Source: Faucicola sp902506215 (lineage in GTDB: Bacteria; Pseudomonadota; Gammaproteobacteria; Pseudomonadales; Moraxellaceae). Taken from it: a stretch of 64,000 bases of DNA. Position 1 is the first letter of the stretch. Each line of letters opens with the position of its first letter. The notes below the pieces were generated by a model. The model saw nothing but the letters and a program-made list of their open reading frames with translations. It was not told the DNA's origin and did no database searches. Shown one piece after another: positions 38,574 to 48,266 of the stretch. The DNA lies in the NCBI GenBank assembly GCA_016888885.1, contig CP069437.1:2596949-2660948 (forward strand), written 5' to 3'. The translations under genes and the position numbers were made by a program.

Positions 38574-38603
38574 AAAAAGCTAGATAATTCATCTAGCTTT
38601 TTT
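38574..38603 (+). terminator. Bidirectional terminator between upp and the YfbK-like gene
   Basis: AAAAAGCTAGAT, a five-base loop and ATCTAGCTTTTTT form a perfect stem with A and T flanks, so it can serve both convergent genes. Confidence 0.85.
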
Positions 38604-38622
38604 ATTGACAGTTGTATAGTGG

Positions 38623-40269
38623 CTATTTTTTGCTGGGTTGTAAGCTATCGGCTAAGTCGATGAGCTTGACAAATTCGCGGCGAATACCTTGTGGGTCGTT
38701 ACCGATATTGGCTTGGGCAAGTCGCTTGCTGTCGTTTAGTTGCCAATTACCGAGGTATTTGCTTTGCTTGAGGGTTTCACCAAAACTTGCCACACTTAGC
38801 GCAAATGCCAGCTCGCTGCTTGGCTGTTGGGTCTGATTGCTAATGGGCAGGGTCAAAAGCGTTGATGTGTTGCTATTTGGGGCTTTATAGCGCAGTTTTA
38901 AAAACCCCAGCTCAGTATTTTTGCCCGTTTGACTGATAGAGTGAGCTTGGTAACGGCTATCGTCTAGCCAACCTTGCTGACCGACAGGGGTAATTTCAAA
39001 CAGCGCAACCACGGATTTGCCTGCACCTAGCTCCCCTGCGTCTACTTTATCGTTGTTAAAATCTTCTTTTTCAAGGACGCGATTTTCATAACCAATCAAC
39101 CGCCATTCTTTAACCGTCTGGGGATTGAATTCCACTTGGACTTTGACGTCTTTTGCCACGGTGTTAAAGGTTGCTGACATTTCGTCTACCAAGGCTTTTT
39201 TGGCCTCAGAAAGGCTGTCAATGTAGCTATAGTTACCGTTGCCGTTATCCGCGACTTGCTCCATCATGTGGTCGTTTAAGTTGCCTTCACCAAAGCCAAA
39301 CGTGGAAAGTGACACACCGCTATCACGCTCACGGCGGATAATATCTAGCATTTCATCGACGTCCGATACACCGACATTAAAATCCCCGTCGGTCATCATC
39401 AAAATGCGGTTGATGCCATCTTTTTTATAGTGGATTTTTGCTTGTTGATAAGCCAGCTTTATCGCCGCTTCGCCATTGGTCGAACCACTGGCATCTAGGC
39501 TATCAATCGCGGCTAATATTTTGTCGGTATCACTGCCTTTAGTGGCAGGAAGCGTCACTTGGGTACGACCAGCATAGGTCACGATACTGATGGTATCTTG
39601 CGACCTCAATTGCTTGGTGAGCATTTTTAGCGAAGATTTGACCAGTGGTAATTTATCGTTGTCTGACATCGAGCCTGACACATCCACCAAAAATACCAAG
39701 TTGGCAGGCGGTAAGGTGCTTTGTTTGGTGATGGTAGGGTCATCCGCTTTGATAGCTACTTTGATGATACGATTGGCGGTACGCCACGGTGCGGCAACTA
39801 TTTCGGTGCTTACCAAAAAAGGAGCATTGGCAAGGCGCTTGGCTTGTGAAAAATCATAGTTAAAATAGTTGATAAGCTCTTCAATACGCACCGCGTCAGT
39901 GGGCGGTAGTTGTCCGTCGCTCAGAAAACGGCGCACATTGGCGTAGCTGCCCGTGTCGGTATCGATACTAAAGGTGGCAACGGCATCGGTGGCAGTTTGG
40001 TGAATAGGGTTGACTGCAAGATGCTGATATTTTTCGCTATTATCCTGTGGTATCGGCATCGGCATGATGGGCGAGTAGCGTGCCATCTTGCTCATTGCTG
40101 CCGCTTCCATCATCATGGTAGGTGCAGCAACCACGGGCGTTGGTTGAGCAATAACGGGTGTGGCAGGGCTGGTATCACGGCTATTTGACGGTGAGGGGCT
40201 ACACGCTGTCAATAAGCTTTGGGCGATGACAAGGCTCAGTAGTGTTGGCTTAAAAATGTCGCGCTGCAT
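38623..40269 (-). CDS. YfbK-like von Willebrand factor A lipoprotein
   Basis: A 548-residue predicted lipoprotein: signal peptide with lipobox Leu-Leu-Thr-Ala-Cys (Cys 23), a Pro/Met/Ala-rich linker, a YfbK N-terminal domain (TFSIDTDTGSYANVRRFL...), a von Willebrand A domain with FLVDVSGSMSDNDK and MMTDGDFNVG, and a C-terminal domain (DUF3520 type). The metal-ion adhesion site residues DxSxS are intact. The residue after Cys is Ser, which favours outer-membrane sorting. The family is widespread, but its role is not established; cell-surface binding or assembly is likely. ATG 40269 has AAAGGAG 7 bases upstream; the longer frame to 40305 lacks one. Confidence 0.9.
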   Translation of the reverse strand: MQRDIFKPTLLSLVIAQSLLTACSPSPSNSRDTSPATPVIAQPTPVVAAPTMMMEAAAMSKMARYSPIMPMPIPQDNSEKYQHLAVNPIHQTATDAVATFSIDTDTGSYANVRRFLSDGQLPPTDAVRIEELINYFNYDFSQAKRLANAPFLVSTEIVAAPWRTANRIIKVAIKADDPTITKQSTLPPANLVFLVDVSGSMSDNDKLPLVKSSLKMLTKQLRSQDTISIVTYAGRTQVTLPATKGSDTDKILAAIDSLDASGSTNGEAAIKLAYQQAKIHYKKDGINRILMMTDGDFNVGVSDVDEMLDIIRRERDSGVSLSTFGFGEGNLNDHMMEQVADNGNGNYSYIDSLSEAKKALVDEMSATFNTVAKDVKVQVEFNPQTVKEWRLIGYENRVLEKEDFNNDKVDAGELGAGKSVVALFEITPVGQQGWLDDSRYQAHSISQTGKNTELGFLKLRYKAPNSNTSTLLTLPISNQTQQPSSELAFALSVASFGETLKQSKYLGNWQLNDSKRLAQANIGNDPQGIRREFVKLIDLADSLQPSKK

Positions 40270-40382
40270 GACTAACTCCTTTTCAATCGTGACTGGCGTA
40301 ATCACAGTTTACGACATTTTTTGATGAAAAAGGCAGTTTTTTGCGATAAAACCCGCTAGACAGGGCTGTGGTTAGCGCGGTG

Positions 40383-40595
40383 TCAGCGGTTAAATAGGTT
40401 AAGAATAATAGTGAGAATGATACTCACGATAATCATGGTGACGATGGGGAAGTGAAAACTAAAGCCGCCGCCTTCTGAGCGATAATTAACGTCCCCCGGC
40501 ATACGCCCAAACCAACTAAAGGCGTTTGGGAAAAATAAGTGAATCAAACCCAGTACCAAAAATAAAATACCTAATCCAATGAGAATTTTTGCCAT
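40383..40595 (-). CDS. DUF2905 small membrane protein
   Basis: A 70-residue protein with two hydrophobic helices (residues about 3-25 and 48-68) around the family motif FSWFGRMPGDVNYRSEGGGFSFHFPIV. The Gly-Arg-x-Pro-Gly-Asp loop is diagnostic for DUF2905. Function is unknown. It stands alone, divergent from the A+T-rich gene at 40691. Confidence 0.88.
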   Translation of the reverse strand: MAKILIGLGILFLVLGLIHLFFPNAFSWFGRMPGDVNYRSEGGGFSFHFPIVTMIIVSIILTIILNLFNR

Positions 40596-40690
40596 TATAA
40601 AATACCTATGAAACTTAGTTGTGCTATATTTATTCTTGTTTTATTATACCAAATAGTTGTTGAAAAATGATTTTATATAGGATTTAAAAT

Positions 40691-41893
40691 ATGCACATGC
40701 CAATTACCTATTATGAAATTCTGAAAGATAAAAATAAAGAATTATTTGAACTAGTGTCATTAGCGAAAAAAACAATTGTAAAGAATAATGAAGTTGTACA
40801 ACCCGTACATTCTGCTGATAAGCCTTTAAAAGAATTCATAAATTATGAAGAGAAAGAATTATATAGTTTTCTAAAAGTAGTTTCTCAAAATTCTGGTATT
40901 CCGATAGAGTCGATGATAAATGAGATTCGTACAAATAGTGATACTCAAAATATTTTAAATATAATAATTGAGAATGCAACCCTTGAGTTTTTTTCTGTAT
41001 TAAATTTTGAATTATTTGGAAAAAAGACCTTTTTCTTTAGGGATAATTTAATTGATAACTTGTTGAATACTGAAATTAACTTGCCAGCAAAAGAAATTCA
41101 TTTACCATTTGACAGTTGCCAATTAGTTTTTACTAATAGAAATTTAATAGACGCTTTTTATTCTTTGCATAAAAAAAATGAAAACGAAGAACTCAATATT
41201 GATTACAAGTCACCAATATATGTTTTTGTCACTATATATCAAAAAACGAGAAATGATGTTCTCAATCGATGTGGACGAGAATTAGAATTAACGTGTTTGC
41301 ATGGTAATTATTCGCAAGTATATATGGTTCAGAAACGCAGATTATTCTTAGATGATACTTGGGAGTTAGAAGAAACTCTTAAAACAGATTGGGAGCATTT
41401 AGCTTCAAAAAAACTTGATAGGGGATTGGTAGCTAATATAAATCAGTTAGACAATATAAGCACTGCAGTAGATAGCATATTCTATGAAGATGGACTAATA
41501 TTTTTTAGAGCAGTTTTAAATAGTGTATTATACATTTCTTCAGAGAATCCTGATTCAGTCACAGTTAATAAAAGTTCAATAACTCAGAAAACCAAAAAAA
41601 AGAAAATTAAGAATCAAACTTTAGAACAAAAAAGAAATAATTCATCAGAACTTAGTTATCAAGATGTTGGCAGTTCAATTCAGCCTATCATTATTGATAA
41701 GTCAATGCAGGATAAATTTTCAAACTTTAATAGTTCTACTCAGAAAAAAATTCTTCGCAGATTCATGGTTCGTGGGCATTGGAGAAAACAGAGAGTAGGT
41801 GAAGGGCTTAAAGACTTCAAAAGAATCTGGATAAAACCATATCTCAAAGGACAGGATTTTGCAGAAGCTATCAATAAACCCTATTTAGTTTAA
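40691..41893 (+). CDS. A+T-rich hypothetical protein of unknown function
   Basis: A 400-residue protein I cannot assign. AGGA lies about 6 bases before the ATG, and codon use is strongly A+T-biased compared with the flanking genes, which suggests acquisition by transfer. No signal peptide or membrane helix is evident. Residues about 300-320 are a Lys-rich linker (TKKKKIKNQT). The C-terminal 50 residues contain FMVRGHWRKQRVGEGLKDFK followed by RIWIKPYLKG. I associate this Arg-Gly-His-Trp-Arg...Trp-Ile-x-Pro-Tyr-x-x-Gly ending with mobile-element and plasmid hypothetical proteins, but I recall no function. It stands alone between a DUF2905 gene and ygiQ. Confidence 0.75.
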   Translation: MHMPITYYEILKDKNKELFELVSLAKKTIVKNNEVVQPVHSADKPLKEFINYEEKELYSFLKVVSQNSGIPIESMINEIRTNSDTQNILNIIIENATLEFFSVLNFELFGKKTFFFRDNLIDNLLNTEINLPAKEIHLPFDSCQLVFTNRNLIDAFYSLHKKNENEELNIDYKSPIYVFVTIYQKTRNDVLNRCGRELELTCLHGNYSQVYMVQKRRLFLDDTWELEETLKTDWEHLASKKLDRGLVANINQLDNISTAVDSIFYEDGLIFFRAVLNSVLYISSENPDSVTVNKSSITQKTKKKKIKNQTLEQKRNNSSELSYQDVGSSIQPIIIDKSMQDKFSNFNSSTQKKILRRFMVRGHWRKQRVGEGLKDFKRIWIKPYLKGQDFAEAINKPYLV

Positions 41894-41924
41894 TTTAATA
41901 AATTTTATAAGTTTCTGAAAGTTT

Positions 41925-44318
41925 CTACCTTTGCTTTCTCGGTGGTAAGCCTGTATGCTGAGTTTGGAAGTTACCTTTTTTCGGCTGTTTTTGGTTTGAC
42001 GGTTTTTTGCCAAAACTGCTTGGCGTGGGTTTCTTACCCGACTTTTGAGCCGTGTTATCCTTAGCACTACGCTTGACCGAATCGCCCCCTGCTGAGCTGT
42101 TTTTCTTTCTCGCTGATTGGTAAACATCTTCACCTTCCAATTTTGGGTTATAAGGCGGAATTAAACACTGACTGCCATGCCCAATCAAATCCTCACGCCC
42201 CAAGTCTTTAAGCGATTGACGCAGCAGTGCCCAATTTTTGGGGTCGTGATAGCGTAGATACGCTTTGTGGAGTTTACGTTGTTTGCCTGATTTGACGATT
42301 TCCACTCCTTCGCTGTCACGGGTGACTTTATGCAGCGGGTCTTTGGCAGTATGGTACATGGTAGTAGCAGTTGCCATCGGGCTTGGGTAAAAGGCTTGCA
42401 CTTGGTCGGCACGAAAGCCATTGCGCTTGAGCCAAATTGCCAAGTTCATCATGTCTGTGTCGCTGGTGCCAGGGTGCGCGGCGATAAAATACGGAATCAA
42501 ATATTGCTCTTTGCCTGCTTCACGGCTGTATTTGTCGAACATCTGCTTGAAAGTATCATACGTCCCCATACCCGGTTTCATCATTTTGGAGAGTACATTG
42601 GTTTCAGAGTGTTCGGGGGCTATTTTGAGATAACCGCCGACATGGTGGGTGACCAATTCTTTGACATATTCGGGGTCTTTGACTGCCAAATCATAGCGCA
42701 AGCCTGACGCAATCAGAATTTTTTTCACCCCTTTGATATCACGAGCTTTACGGTACAGTTGGGTAAGATGACTGTGGTCGGTGAGTAAGTTGTCGCAGAT
42801 ATCGGGATACACGCAGGAAGGTTTGCGGCAGTTTTTCTCAATGGCATCGTCTTTGCAATGCAGACGGTACATATTGGCAGTCGGTCCGCCAAGGTCAGAA
42901 ATTACCCCGGTAAATGACGGCTCGGTGTCGCGGATTTTTTTAATTTCGCCCAAGATAGACTCTTCTGAGCGGTTTTGGATAATGCGTCCTTCATGTTCGG
43001 TAATCGAGCAGAAGGTACAGCCGCCAAAACAGCCGCGCATGATATTGACTGATAATTTAATCATGTCGTAGGCAGGAATTCTTGCGTTGCCGTAGCTAGG
43101 GTGGGGCAGACGGGCATATGGCAAATCAAAGATATAATCCATCTCTTCCATGGTAAGTGGAATAGGCGGCGGATTGAGCCATACATCAATGTCGCCATGT
43201 CGCTGCACCAACGCGCGGGCGTTATGCGGATTGGTTTCTAGGTGCAAAATACGGTTGGCATGGGCGTAAAGTACCGGGTCGGATTTGACTTGCTCAAAGT
43301 CGGGCAAGCGAATCACGGTTTTGTCACGGGGCGGCAACGGGCGTTTGTGTTTTAAGGCGTTTTTATTGGGGTCTTTGAGGTTGACCACTTGGATGTCTTG
43401 GCTTTCAGCGACCTTATCAGCATTGAGCACTTTGTGCTGGACTTTATCTGCCACAAACCCTTTGTATTGACTCTCAAGGGTTTTTTCTTGTTCGATATGA
43501 CAGTCGCCCACATCTTCCATCATCACATACGGATTGATAATCGGGTCAACGCGCCCAACAGTGTCGACGTCGTTACTGGCGATTTCTATCATGTCGCGTT
43601 GCCAGTGTTTTTTGGTTTGTGTCGACAGATACGCGGTGCCACGCACTTTGGCAAGGTCTTCAAAACGGTAACCTTTGGCAAGTGCATGTACCACATCGAC
43701 AATCGCGCGCTCGGCATTGCCATACAGCAAAATATCAGCGCGGCTATCCATCAAAATGCTACGGCGCACTTTGTCTGACCAATAATCATAATGGGCGATA
43801 CGGCGCAGCGAGCCTTCAATCCCGCCCAAAATAATAGGCACATCGGGATAGGCTTCACGGCAGCGCTGGCTATATACCACAGCCGCACGGTCGGGGCGTT
43901 TGTCGGGGGCATTGTCTGGCGAATAGGCATCGTCACTGCGAATGCGTCTATCGGCGGTGTAGCGGTTAATCATGCTGTCCATATTGCCTGCGGTGACACC
44001 CCACGCGATGGTCGGTTTACCAAGTGTCATAAAAGCGTCTTTGCTCGTCCAGTCAGGCTGGGCGATGATACCGACGCGAAAGCCTTGCGACTCTAACAGT
44101 CTGCCGATGATTGCCATACCAAAGCTTGGGTGATCGACGTAGGCATCGCCTGAGACGATAATGACATCACAGGCATCCCAACCAAGGGCGTCCATTTCGG
44201 CTCGGCTCATCGGCAAAAATGGCGCAGGCTCAAAGCAGCTTGCCCAGTGTTTGTCATAGTCAAATAGGGCTTTGGTGCCTTGTTTAAAGGCTTTGTTGGC
44301 AATAGTTTCGGCGGACAT
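41925..44318 (-). CDS. ygiQ: YgiQ-family radical SAM protein
   Basis: A 797-residue protein with the YgiQ N-terminal domain (DVIIVSGDAYVDHPSFG, typical of the family) and a radical-SAM core. The 4Fe-4S motif CFGGCTFCSI lies near residue 430. A family-specific cysteine-rich stretch (CRKPSCVYPDICDNL) follows. The C-terminal about 100 residues are basic and disordered (Lys/Ser/Gln-rich), as in many YgiQ proteins. The reaction is not known to me; members are sometimes called UPF0313. It is convergent with the A+T-rich gene, 31 bases apart. Confidence 0.93.
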   Translation of the reverse strand: MSAETIANKAFKQGTKALFDYDKHWASCFEPAPFLPMSRAEMDALGWDACDVIIVSGDAYVDHPSFGMAIIGRLLESQGFRVGIIAQPDWTSKDAFMTLGKPTIAWGVTAGNMDSMINRYTADRRIRSDDAYSPDNAPDKRPDRAAVVYSQRCREAYPDVPIILGGIEGSLRRIAHYDYWSDKVRRSILMDSRADILLYGNAERAIVDVVHALAKGYRFEDLAKVRGTAYLSTQTKKHWQRDMIEIASNDVDTVGRVDPIINPYVMMEDVGDCHIEQEKTLESQYKGFVADKVQHKVLNADKVAESQDIQVVNLKDPNKNALKHKRPLPPRDKTVIRLPDFEQVKSDPVLYAHANRILHLETNPHNARALVQRHGDIDVWLNPPPIPLTMEEMDYIFDLPYARLPHPSYGNARIPAYDMIKLSVNIMRGCFGGCTFCSITEHEGRIIQNRSEESILGEIKKIRDTEPSFTGVISDLGGPTANMYRLHCKDDAIEKNCRKPSCVYPDICDNLLTDHSHLTQLYRKARDIKGVKKILIASGLRYDLAVKDPEYVKELVTHHVGGYLKIAPEHSETNVLSKMMKPGMGTYDTFKQMFDKYSREAGKEQYLIPYFIAAHPGTSDTDMMNLAIWLKRNGFRADQVQAFYPSPMATATTMYHTAKDPLHKVTRDSEGVEIVKSGKQRKLHKAYLRYHDPKNWALLRQSLKDLGREDLIGHGSQCLIPPYNPKLEGEDVYQSARKKNSSAGGDSVKRSAKDNTAQKSGKKPTPSSFGKKPSNQKQPKKGNFQTQHTGLPPRKQR

Positions 44319-44590
44319 AGGCTTGGATATTAAATAAAATGAATATGGCTCATTTTACCATGAATCAATTTTGCGATGGGGGTTTATGGGGCGAAATAAC
44401 AAAAAAACCTGATTAAATTAGTCGGAATTTTATTGGCTATTAGACAAAATTTTTTGCAAGTAATTACATTATAATAAGCGTTGAAATTTTTTTACTTGTC
44501 ATAAATTATTTAATCACGATGACTTTAGGCGATAATTTTATTGGTAGTATTTTTTTTGTTGGCAACAGCTAAATATAAGGATAATTGATA

Positions 44591-45028
44591 ATGCAAATCT
44601 TACCACTAACTGAACAGGATAAAACTAACTGGCAAGCCTTGTGGCAGGGCTATTTAGAATTTTATCAAACAGATCTACCCCAAGCGACTACGGAAAATAC
44701 TTGGCACAAAATTATTGACGAAACATCACCCATTTTTGGTTTCGGGGCATTTGTGGATGATAAGCTTATCGGCTTTGTACATGTTGTATTGCATCCTAAT
44801 ACATGGAATACCACAGACTGTTGCTATCTTGAGGATTTGTTCGTCAAAGAAAATGGACGTGGTAAAGGTGTGGGAAGAATGCTGATCAAATATGTCTATC
44901 AATTTGCTGAAGATAAAAACTGTAATCGGGTCTATTGGGTCACTCAAGAAGGCAACGTTTCTGCTCGCCGTCTGTACGACCATATCGCTAAAAAGACGGA
45001 TTTTGTGCAGTATCGGCATACTTTATAA
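44591..45028 (+). CDS. GNAT-family N-acetyltransferase
   Basis: A 145-residue single-domain acetyltransferase. The acetyl-CoA loop is visible as VKENGRGKGVGRMLIKYV, preceded by the beta4 strand CCYLEDLFV and followed by VYWVTQEGNVSARRLYDHIA, the usual closing motif. The substrate is unknown. ATG 44591 has AAGGA about 9 bases upstream; TTG 44585 is in frame. It stands alone after a 272-base A+T-rich gap from ygiQ, in which I see no clear feature. Confidence 0.88.
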   Translation: MQILPLTEQDKTNWQALWQGYLEFYQTDLPQATTENTWHKIIDETSPIFGFGAFVDDKLIGFVHVVLHPNTWNTTDCCYLEDLFVKENGRGKGVGRMLIKYVYQFAEDKNCNRVYWVTQEGNVSARRLYDHIAKKTDFVQYRHTL

Positions 45029-45100
45029 ATAAGATTTTTTATAACTGCCCCAAAACTTTGGTGGTAAACTATAGCTTTCTTGACTTTTTTGTAGCGCCTT

Positions 45101-45988
45101 ATGAGTGATACCTTTGCTGATGCCCTAGAAGCGCTTGATCCGCTAACACCTGAGCCTACTAAGCTTTCGCCGCCGACAGAGCCTAAGCCTAGACGGCGGT
45201 TGCCGTATATGGCGTATGAACACCAGCAGCAAATCACCCGTCTGTGTGTGCGCTGTGGGCTGCTACTCATGCAATATGGGGCAGAGTCGGCAACGGTAAC
45301 AGATTTGTGCCGCCGATTGGGATTAGCGTTGGGGTTGGCTAGCGTAGAATGTGGGATTGCCTATAACGGCTTGACCATTACCACAATTTATAATAACCGC
45401 TGTATTACCACCTTGCGCGCGTCAACCACCCATGCCATCAATGTCAATATCATTGTACAAATTCAGCGAATTGTACTGGATTTGGAAAGTATGCCGGTGA
45501 CGAGTACCCTAGAGCACGCGACCTATCGATTTGATGAGATTGATCGGGACACTTATCCTGCCAAGATGGTCGCGCCGATGGTCGGTGTGGCGTGTGCTTG
45601 CTTTGCGTATTTGGCAGGGGGCGATATACTGGTGTGTTTGGTGACTTTTATTGCTAGTATGATGGGGTATTCGCTGCGGCTATGGCTGAGTAACCGCAAC
45701 TTTAACCCCTTTATATCCGCGCTCATCGCGGCGTGTTTTGGCTCTATATTTGCCAGTACCGCGCTGTTATTGGGGATTGGTAACGACCCGCATATTGCTA
45801 TGGCGTCGAGTGTGCTTTGGTTGGTTCCCAGTTTTCCTTTGATAAATTCGTTGTCGGATATGCTAAAGGGTTATATGAACATCGGTATCGGGCGCTTTAT
45901 GTTTGTGATTATCTTGACGTTATCGAGCTGTATCGGCATCGTGTTGTCATTGCTATTACTAAATATCAGTCATTGGGGCGTGGGTTGA
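45101..45988 (+). CDS. ThrE/YjjP-type exporter subunit (N-terminal domain family)
   Basis: A 295-residue protein of the ThrE_1 family (PF06738 type). The cytoplasmic front part has LCVRCGLLLMQYGAESATVTDLCRRL and the VECGIAYNGLTI stretch. About five helices follow from residue 165 on (GVACACFAYLAGGDILVCLVTF and so on). In Corynebacterium a single ThrE protein exports threonine and serine. In E. coli the split YjjP-YjjB pair has been linked to succinate export. The second half is encoded 48 bases downstream on the same strand, so the two would form one transporter. The start is placed by the frame; the ribosome binding site is weak. Confidence 0.87.
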   Translation: MSDTFADALEALDPLTPEPTKLSPPTEPKPRRRLPYMAYEHQQQITRLCVRCGLLLMQYGAESATVTDLCRRLGLALGLASVECGIAYNGLTITTIYNNRCITTLRASTTHAINVNIIVQIQRIVLDLESMPVTSTLEHATYRFDEIDRDTYPAKMVAPMVGVACACFAYLAGGDILVCLVTFIASMMGYSLRLWLSNRNFNPFISALIAACFGSIFASTALLLGIGNDPHIAMASSVLWLVPSFPLINSLSDMLKGYMNIGIGRFMFVIILTLSSCIGIVLSLLLLNISHWGVG

Positions 45989-46036
45989 TGAAAGCGTTTG
46001 ATAAAATTTTATTGCCAATATTGGGTAGGATGAAAA

Positions 46037-46504
46037 ATGGCGATTGATGCGATTGCCTTGATACGCGCAGCAACTTTTGCTTGCTTGATGACGCTTGGCT
46101 GGACACTGCTTGTCAATGTGCCGCGCCGCTATATTTGGCAATGCTTATTGTTGACCATGCTGGGTTACGGACTTAGAGAGCTATTAAAACAACTGTCAGT
46201 CAATTTGATACTAGCGACGTTTGTGGCAGCGGGTATTTCATCGTTTGTGGCAATTTATTTGGCAAAAAAATATTTACTCACCCCAAAGATGATTTTGGTG
46301 CCTGCCATGCTGTGTATGATGCCAGGGATTACCGCGTACAAAGCTATGATTAGCTTTGTACAGCTAGGCTACTATGGCTACAATCCACAAGTATTTACCC
46401 AAATGATGGATTTTAGCTTCAATGCGATATTTGTGACCGCTGCGTTGGTGTTTGGCATTTCGTTGCCGACGTCATTTTGGTATCGCACCAAGCCTATTGT
46501 TTGA
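46037..46504 (+). CDS. ThrE/YjjB-type exporter subunit (C-terminal domain family)
   Basis: A 155-residue membrane protein with about four to five helices, of the ThrE_2 family (PF12821 type), the size of E. coli YjjB. MILVPAMLCMMPGITAYKAM is the conserved stretch. AGGA lies about 6 bases before the ATG. It follows the YjjP-like gene, and together they make a split two-gene exporter. The split is the normal arrangement for this subfamily, not a frameshift: each part has its own ribosome binding site or start, and the intervening 48 bases are non-coding. Confidence 0.87.
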   Translation: MAIDAIALIRAATFACLMTLGWTLLVNVPRRYIWQCLLLTMLGYGLRELLKQLSVNLILATFVAAGISSFVAIYLAKKYLLTPKMILVPAMLCMMPGITAYKAMISFVQLGYYGYNPQVFTQMMDFSFNAIFVTAALVFGISLPTSFWYRTKPIV

Positions 46505-46546
46505 GCCCATTGTTTGAGCCCATTGTCTGATGGCGCATTAATCTAA

Positions 46547-47014
46547 CTAATCTAACTGGATTTTAGTGCCTACCTTGGAAAAATTCATCACAAATTGACT
46601 TTTAAAGCGTCGGACATTGTTTTCATAAGTTAAATTATCACGGGTAAAACGGTGATATTCCGCCATATTTTTGGCGTGTACCAATAGCAAAAAGTCATAA
46701 TCCCCTGAGATTTCATAACAACTCATCACGTTGGGCAATCGGCTCATCAAGCGCTCAAAGCCATGCTGCAGCGCGGTATTTTGTTTTTCCATTTCAATCA
46801 GCACAAACGCGCTTAAATCAAAGCCCAATTCAGTGGGGTTGACAATCACCACTTGGCGGGTAATCACCCCGGTCTCTGTCATCATTTGGATACGGCGCTG
46901 ACAGGTCGCTACCGATGCATGCACTTTTTCGGCGATGTTCTTTAGTGGTAGGGTCGCATCTTCTTGCAACAAGTTTAAAATACGTTTATCGATATCATCG
47001 ATTTCATGAATCAT
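46547..47014 (-). CDS. Lrp/AsnC-family transcriptional regulator
   Basis: A 155-residue regulator. The N-terminal helix-turn-helix (DDIDKRILNLLQEDATLPLK, then VHASVATCQRRIQMM) is followed by the ligand-binding RAM/AsnC domain (ISGDYDFLLLVHAKNMAEY, with the family's GDYD motif). Such proteins sense amino acids and often control a divergent transporter gene; here a RarD-like exporter lies 175 bases away. ATG 47014 has AAGGA 7 bases upstream; ATG 47020 sits too close to it. The strongly A+T-rich gap between the two genes is a plausible binding region. Confidence 0.92.
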   Translation of the reverse strand: MIHEIDDIDKRILNLLQEDATLPLKNIAEKVHASVATCQRRIQMMTETGVITRQVVIVNPTELGFDLSAFVLIEMEKQNTALQHGFERLMSRLPNVMSCYEISGDYDFLLLVHAKNMAEYHRFTRDNLTYENNVRRFKSQFVMNFSKVGTKIQLD

Positions 47015-47188
47015 AGCCATGTCCTTCTAAAAATATACAATAAGAAAAATTGAGAAAAATATAGCAAATTTATCTTATATTAATATTAAATTATCACAAA
47101 TGTGGGTATTTTGAAATAATTTACCAAAGATAATTGTTATACTGCTTGGCAATTTAACCGCAAAAGCAAAAATGTAACAAGGTCAATT

Positions 47189-48166
47189 ATGTCAGTCTCC
47201 AGCGTTTTATCACCATCGTCTATCGTTGTCCCCCCCAAGGCAACAACTTCTCAGCCCGCCACCGCTGCCAAAAAGTTGCGTTTTGGGGTGGTGCTGGCAT
47301 TGATTTCTAATGTGTTGTTTGGCGTGCTGTATCTGTATAGTCACTGGCTTGCACCGTTGTCAGGCACGCAAGTTTTTTTGTGGCGCATGGTGGCGATGTG
47401 GTTTGGGTTGGTGGGGTTGTTGGCAATGACGCAAAGTTTTGGTCAACTCAAAGCATTTTTGATGGGATTAAACAAACAACAATGGGTTTTATTGCTGTTG
47501 CCGACACCGATTTTGGCAAGTCAGCTGTGGCTGTTTATGTGGGCGCCTATCAATGGACAGGCGGTTAATACCGCAATGGGGTATTTTTTGTTTCCCTTGA
47601 TGATGGTACTGATGGGCTGTGTGGTGTTTAAAGAAACCTTAAATCGATTGCAGTGGGCGGCGATTATCGTTGCGGCAGCAGGGGTAGGATTGCAATTTTG
47701 GCTTGCGGGGAGTGTATCGTGGGCGACTGCATGGGTGTGTTTGACGTATCCGATTTATTATGGACTGCGCCGCTGGCAAGGGGTGCCTGCGCTGATGGGG
47801 CTGTTCGTTGATTTGTCAGTGATTGCCCCAATTGCCCTGGGTTTTTTATTATGGCAAAACAGCAGTATATCGATAGTCACGGGGTCAATGACAATGGGGC
47901 TGCTATTGATTGGACTGGGTATGATTAGTGCGCTTGCTATGCAGACCAATCTCAAAGCCAGTCAGGTGTTGCCGATGAATACCTTTGGTATGCTCAGTTA
48001 TCTTGAACCTGCGCTGATGTTTTTATTGTCCATTTTTGTGTTGCATGAAGCTGTCAATGACACCATGATTGCCAGTTTTGCTTTGATTTGGGTAGGGGTG
48101 TTGCTGATGATTGTAAATGCAATACGAGCGTCCAAAAATAACCACTCAACCGCTATTTGTGACTAG
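47189..48166 (+). CDS. rarD: RarD-like EamA-family transporter
   Basis: A 325-residue inner-membrane protein with about ten helices. The opening ALISNVLFGVLYLYSHWLAP and the following GTQVFLWRMVAMW, together with SQLWLFMWAPINGQAVNTAMGYFLFPLMMV, match RarD (chloramphenicol-sensitive protein family) within the drug/metabolite transporter superfamily. The N-terminal 28 residues are a Ser/Pro-rich extension not usual in the family. AAGG lies 6 bases before the ATG. It is divergent from an Lrp-type regulator that probably controls it. Export of amino acids or other metabolites is likely, but the substrate is unknown. Confidence 0.87.
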   Translation: MSVSSVLSPSSIVVPPKATTSQPATAAKKLRFGVVLALISNVLFGVLYLYSHWLAPLSGTQVFLWRMVAMWFGLVGLLAMTQSFGQLKAFLMGLNKQQWVLLLLPTPILASQLWLFMWAPINGQAVNTAMGYFLFPLMMVLMGCVVFKETLNRLQWAAIIVAAAGVGLQFWLAGSVSWATAWVCLTYPIYYGLRRWQGVPALMGLFVDLSVIAPIALGFLLWQNSSISIVTGSMTMGLLLIGLGMISALAMQTNLKASQVLPMNTFGMLSYLEPALMFLLSIFVLHEAVNDTMIASFALIWVGVLLMIVNAIRASKNNHSTAICD

Positions 48167-48266
48167 CTAAGCTAATATTCTTGATTTAATGGATGGATTA
48201 GTATGTAAGAAATTGTTAAAATTGCGCTGAACAAAAATTGTACAATCATAAAGACTGAGGTGCTGC

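Noticed and set aside
45989..46036. The two ThrE-family genes as one gene broken by a frameshift
   Set aside because: The second gene has its own ribosome binding site and the length of YjjB. Split two-gene exporters are normal in this family.
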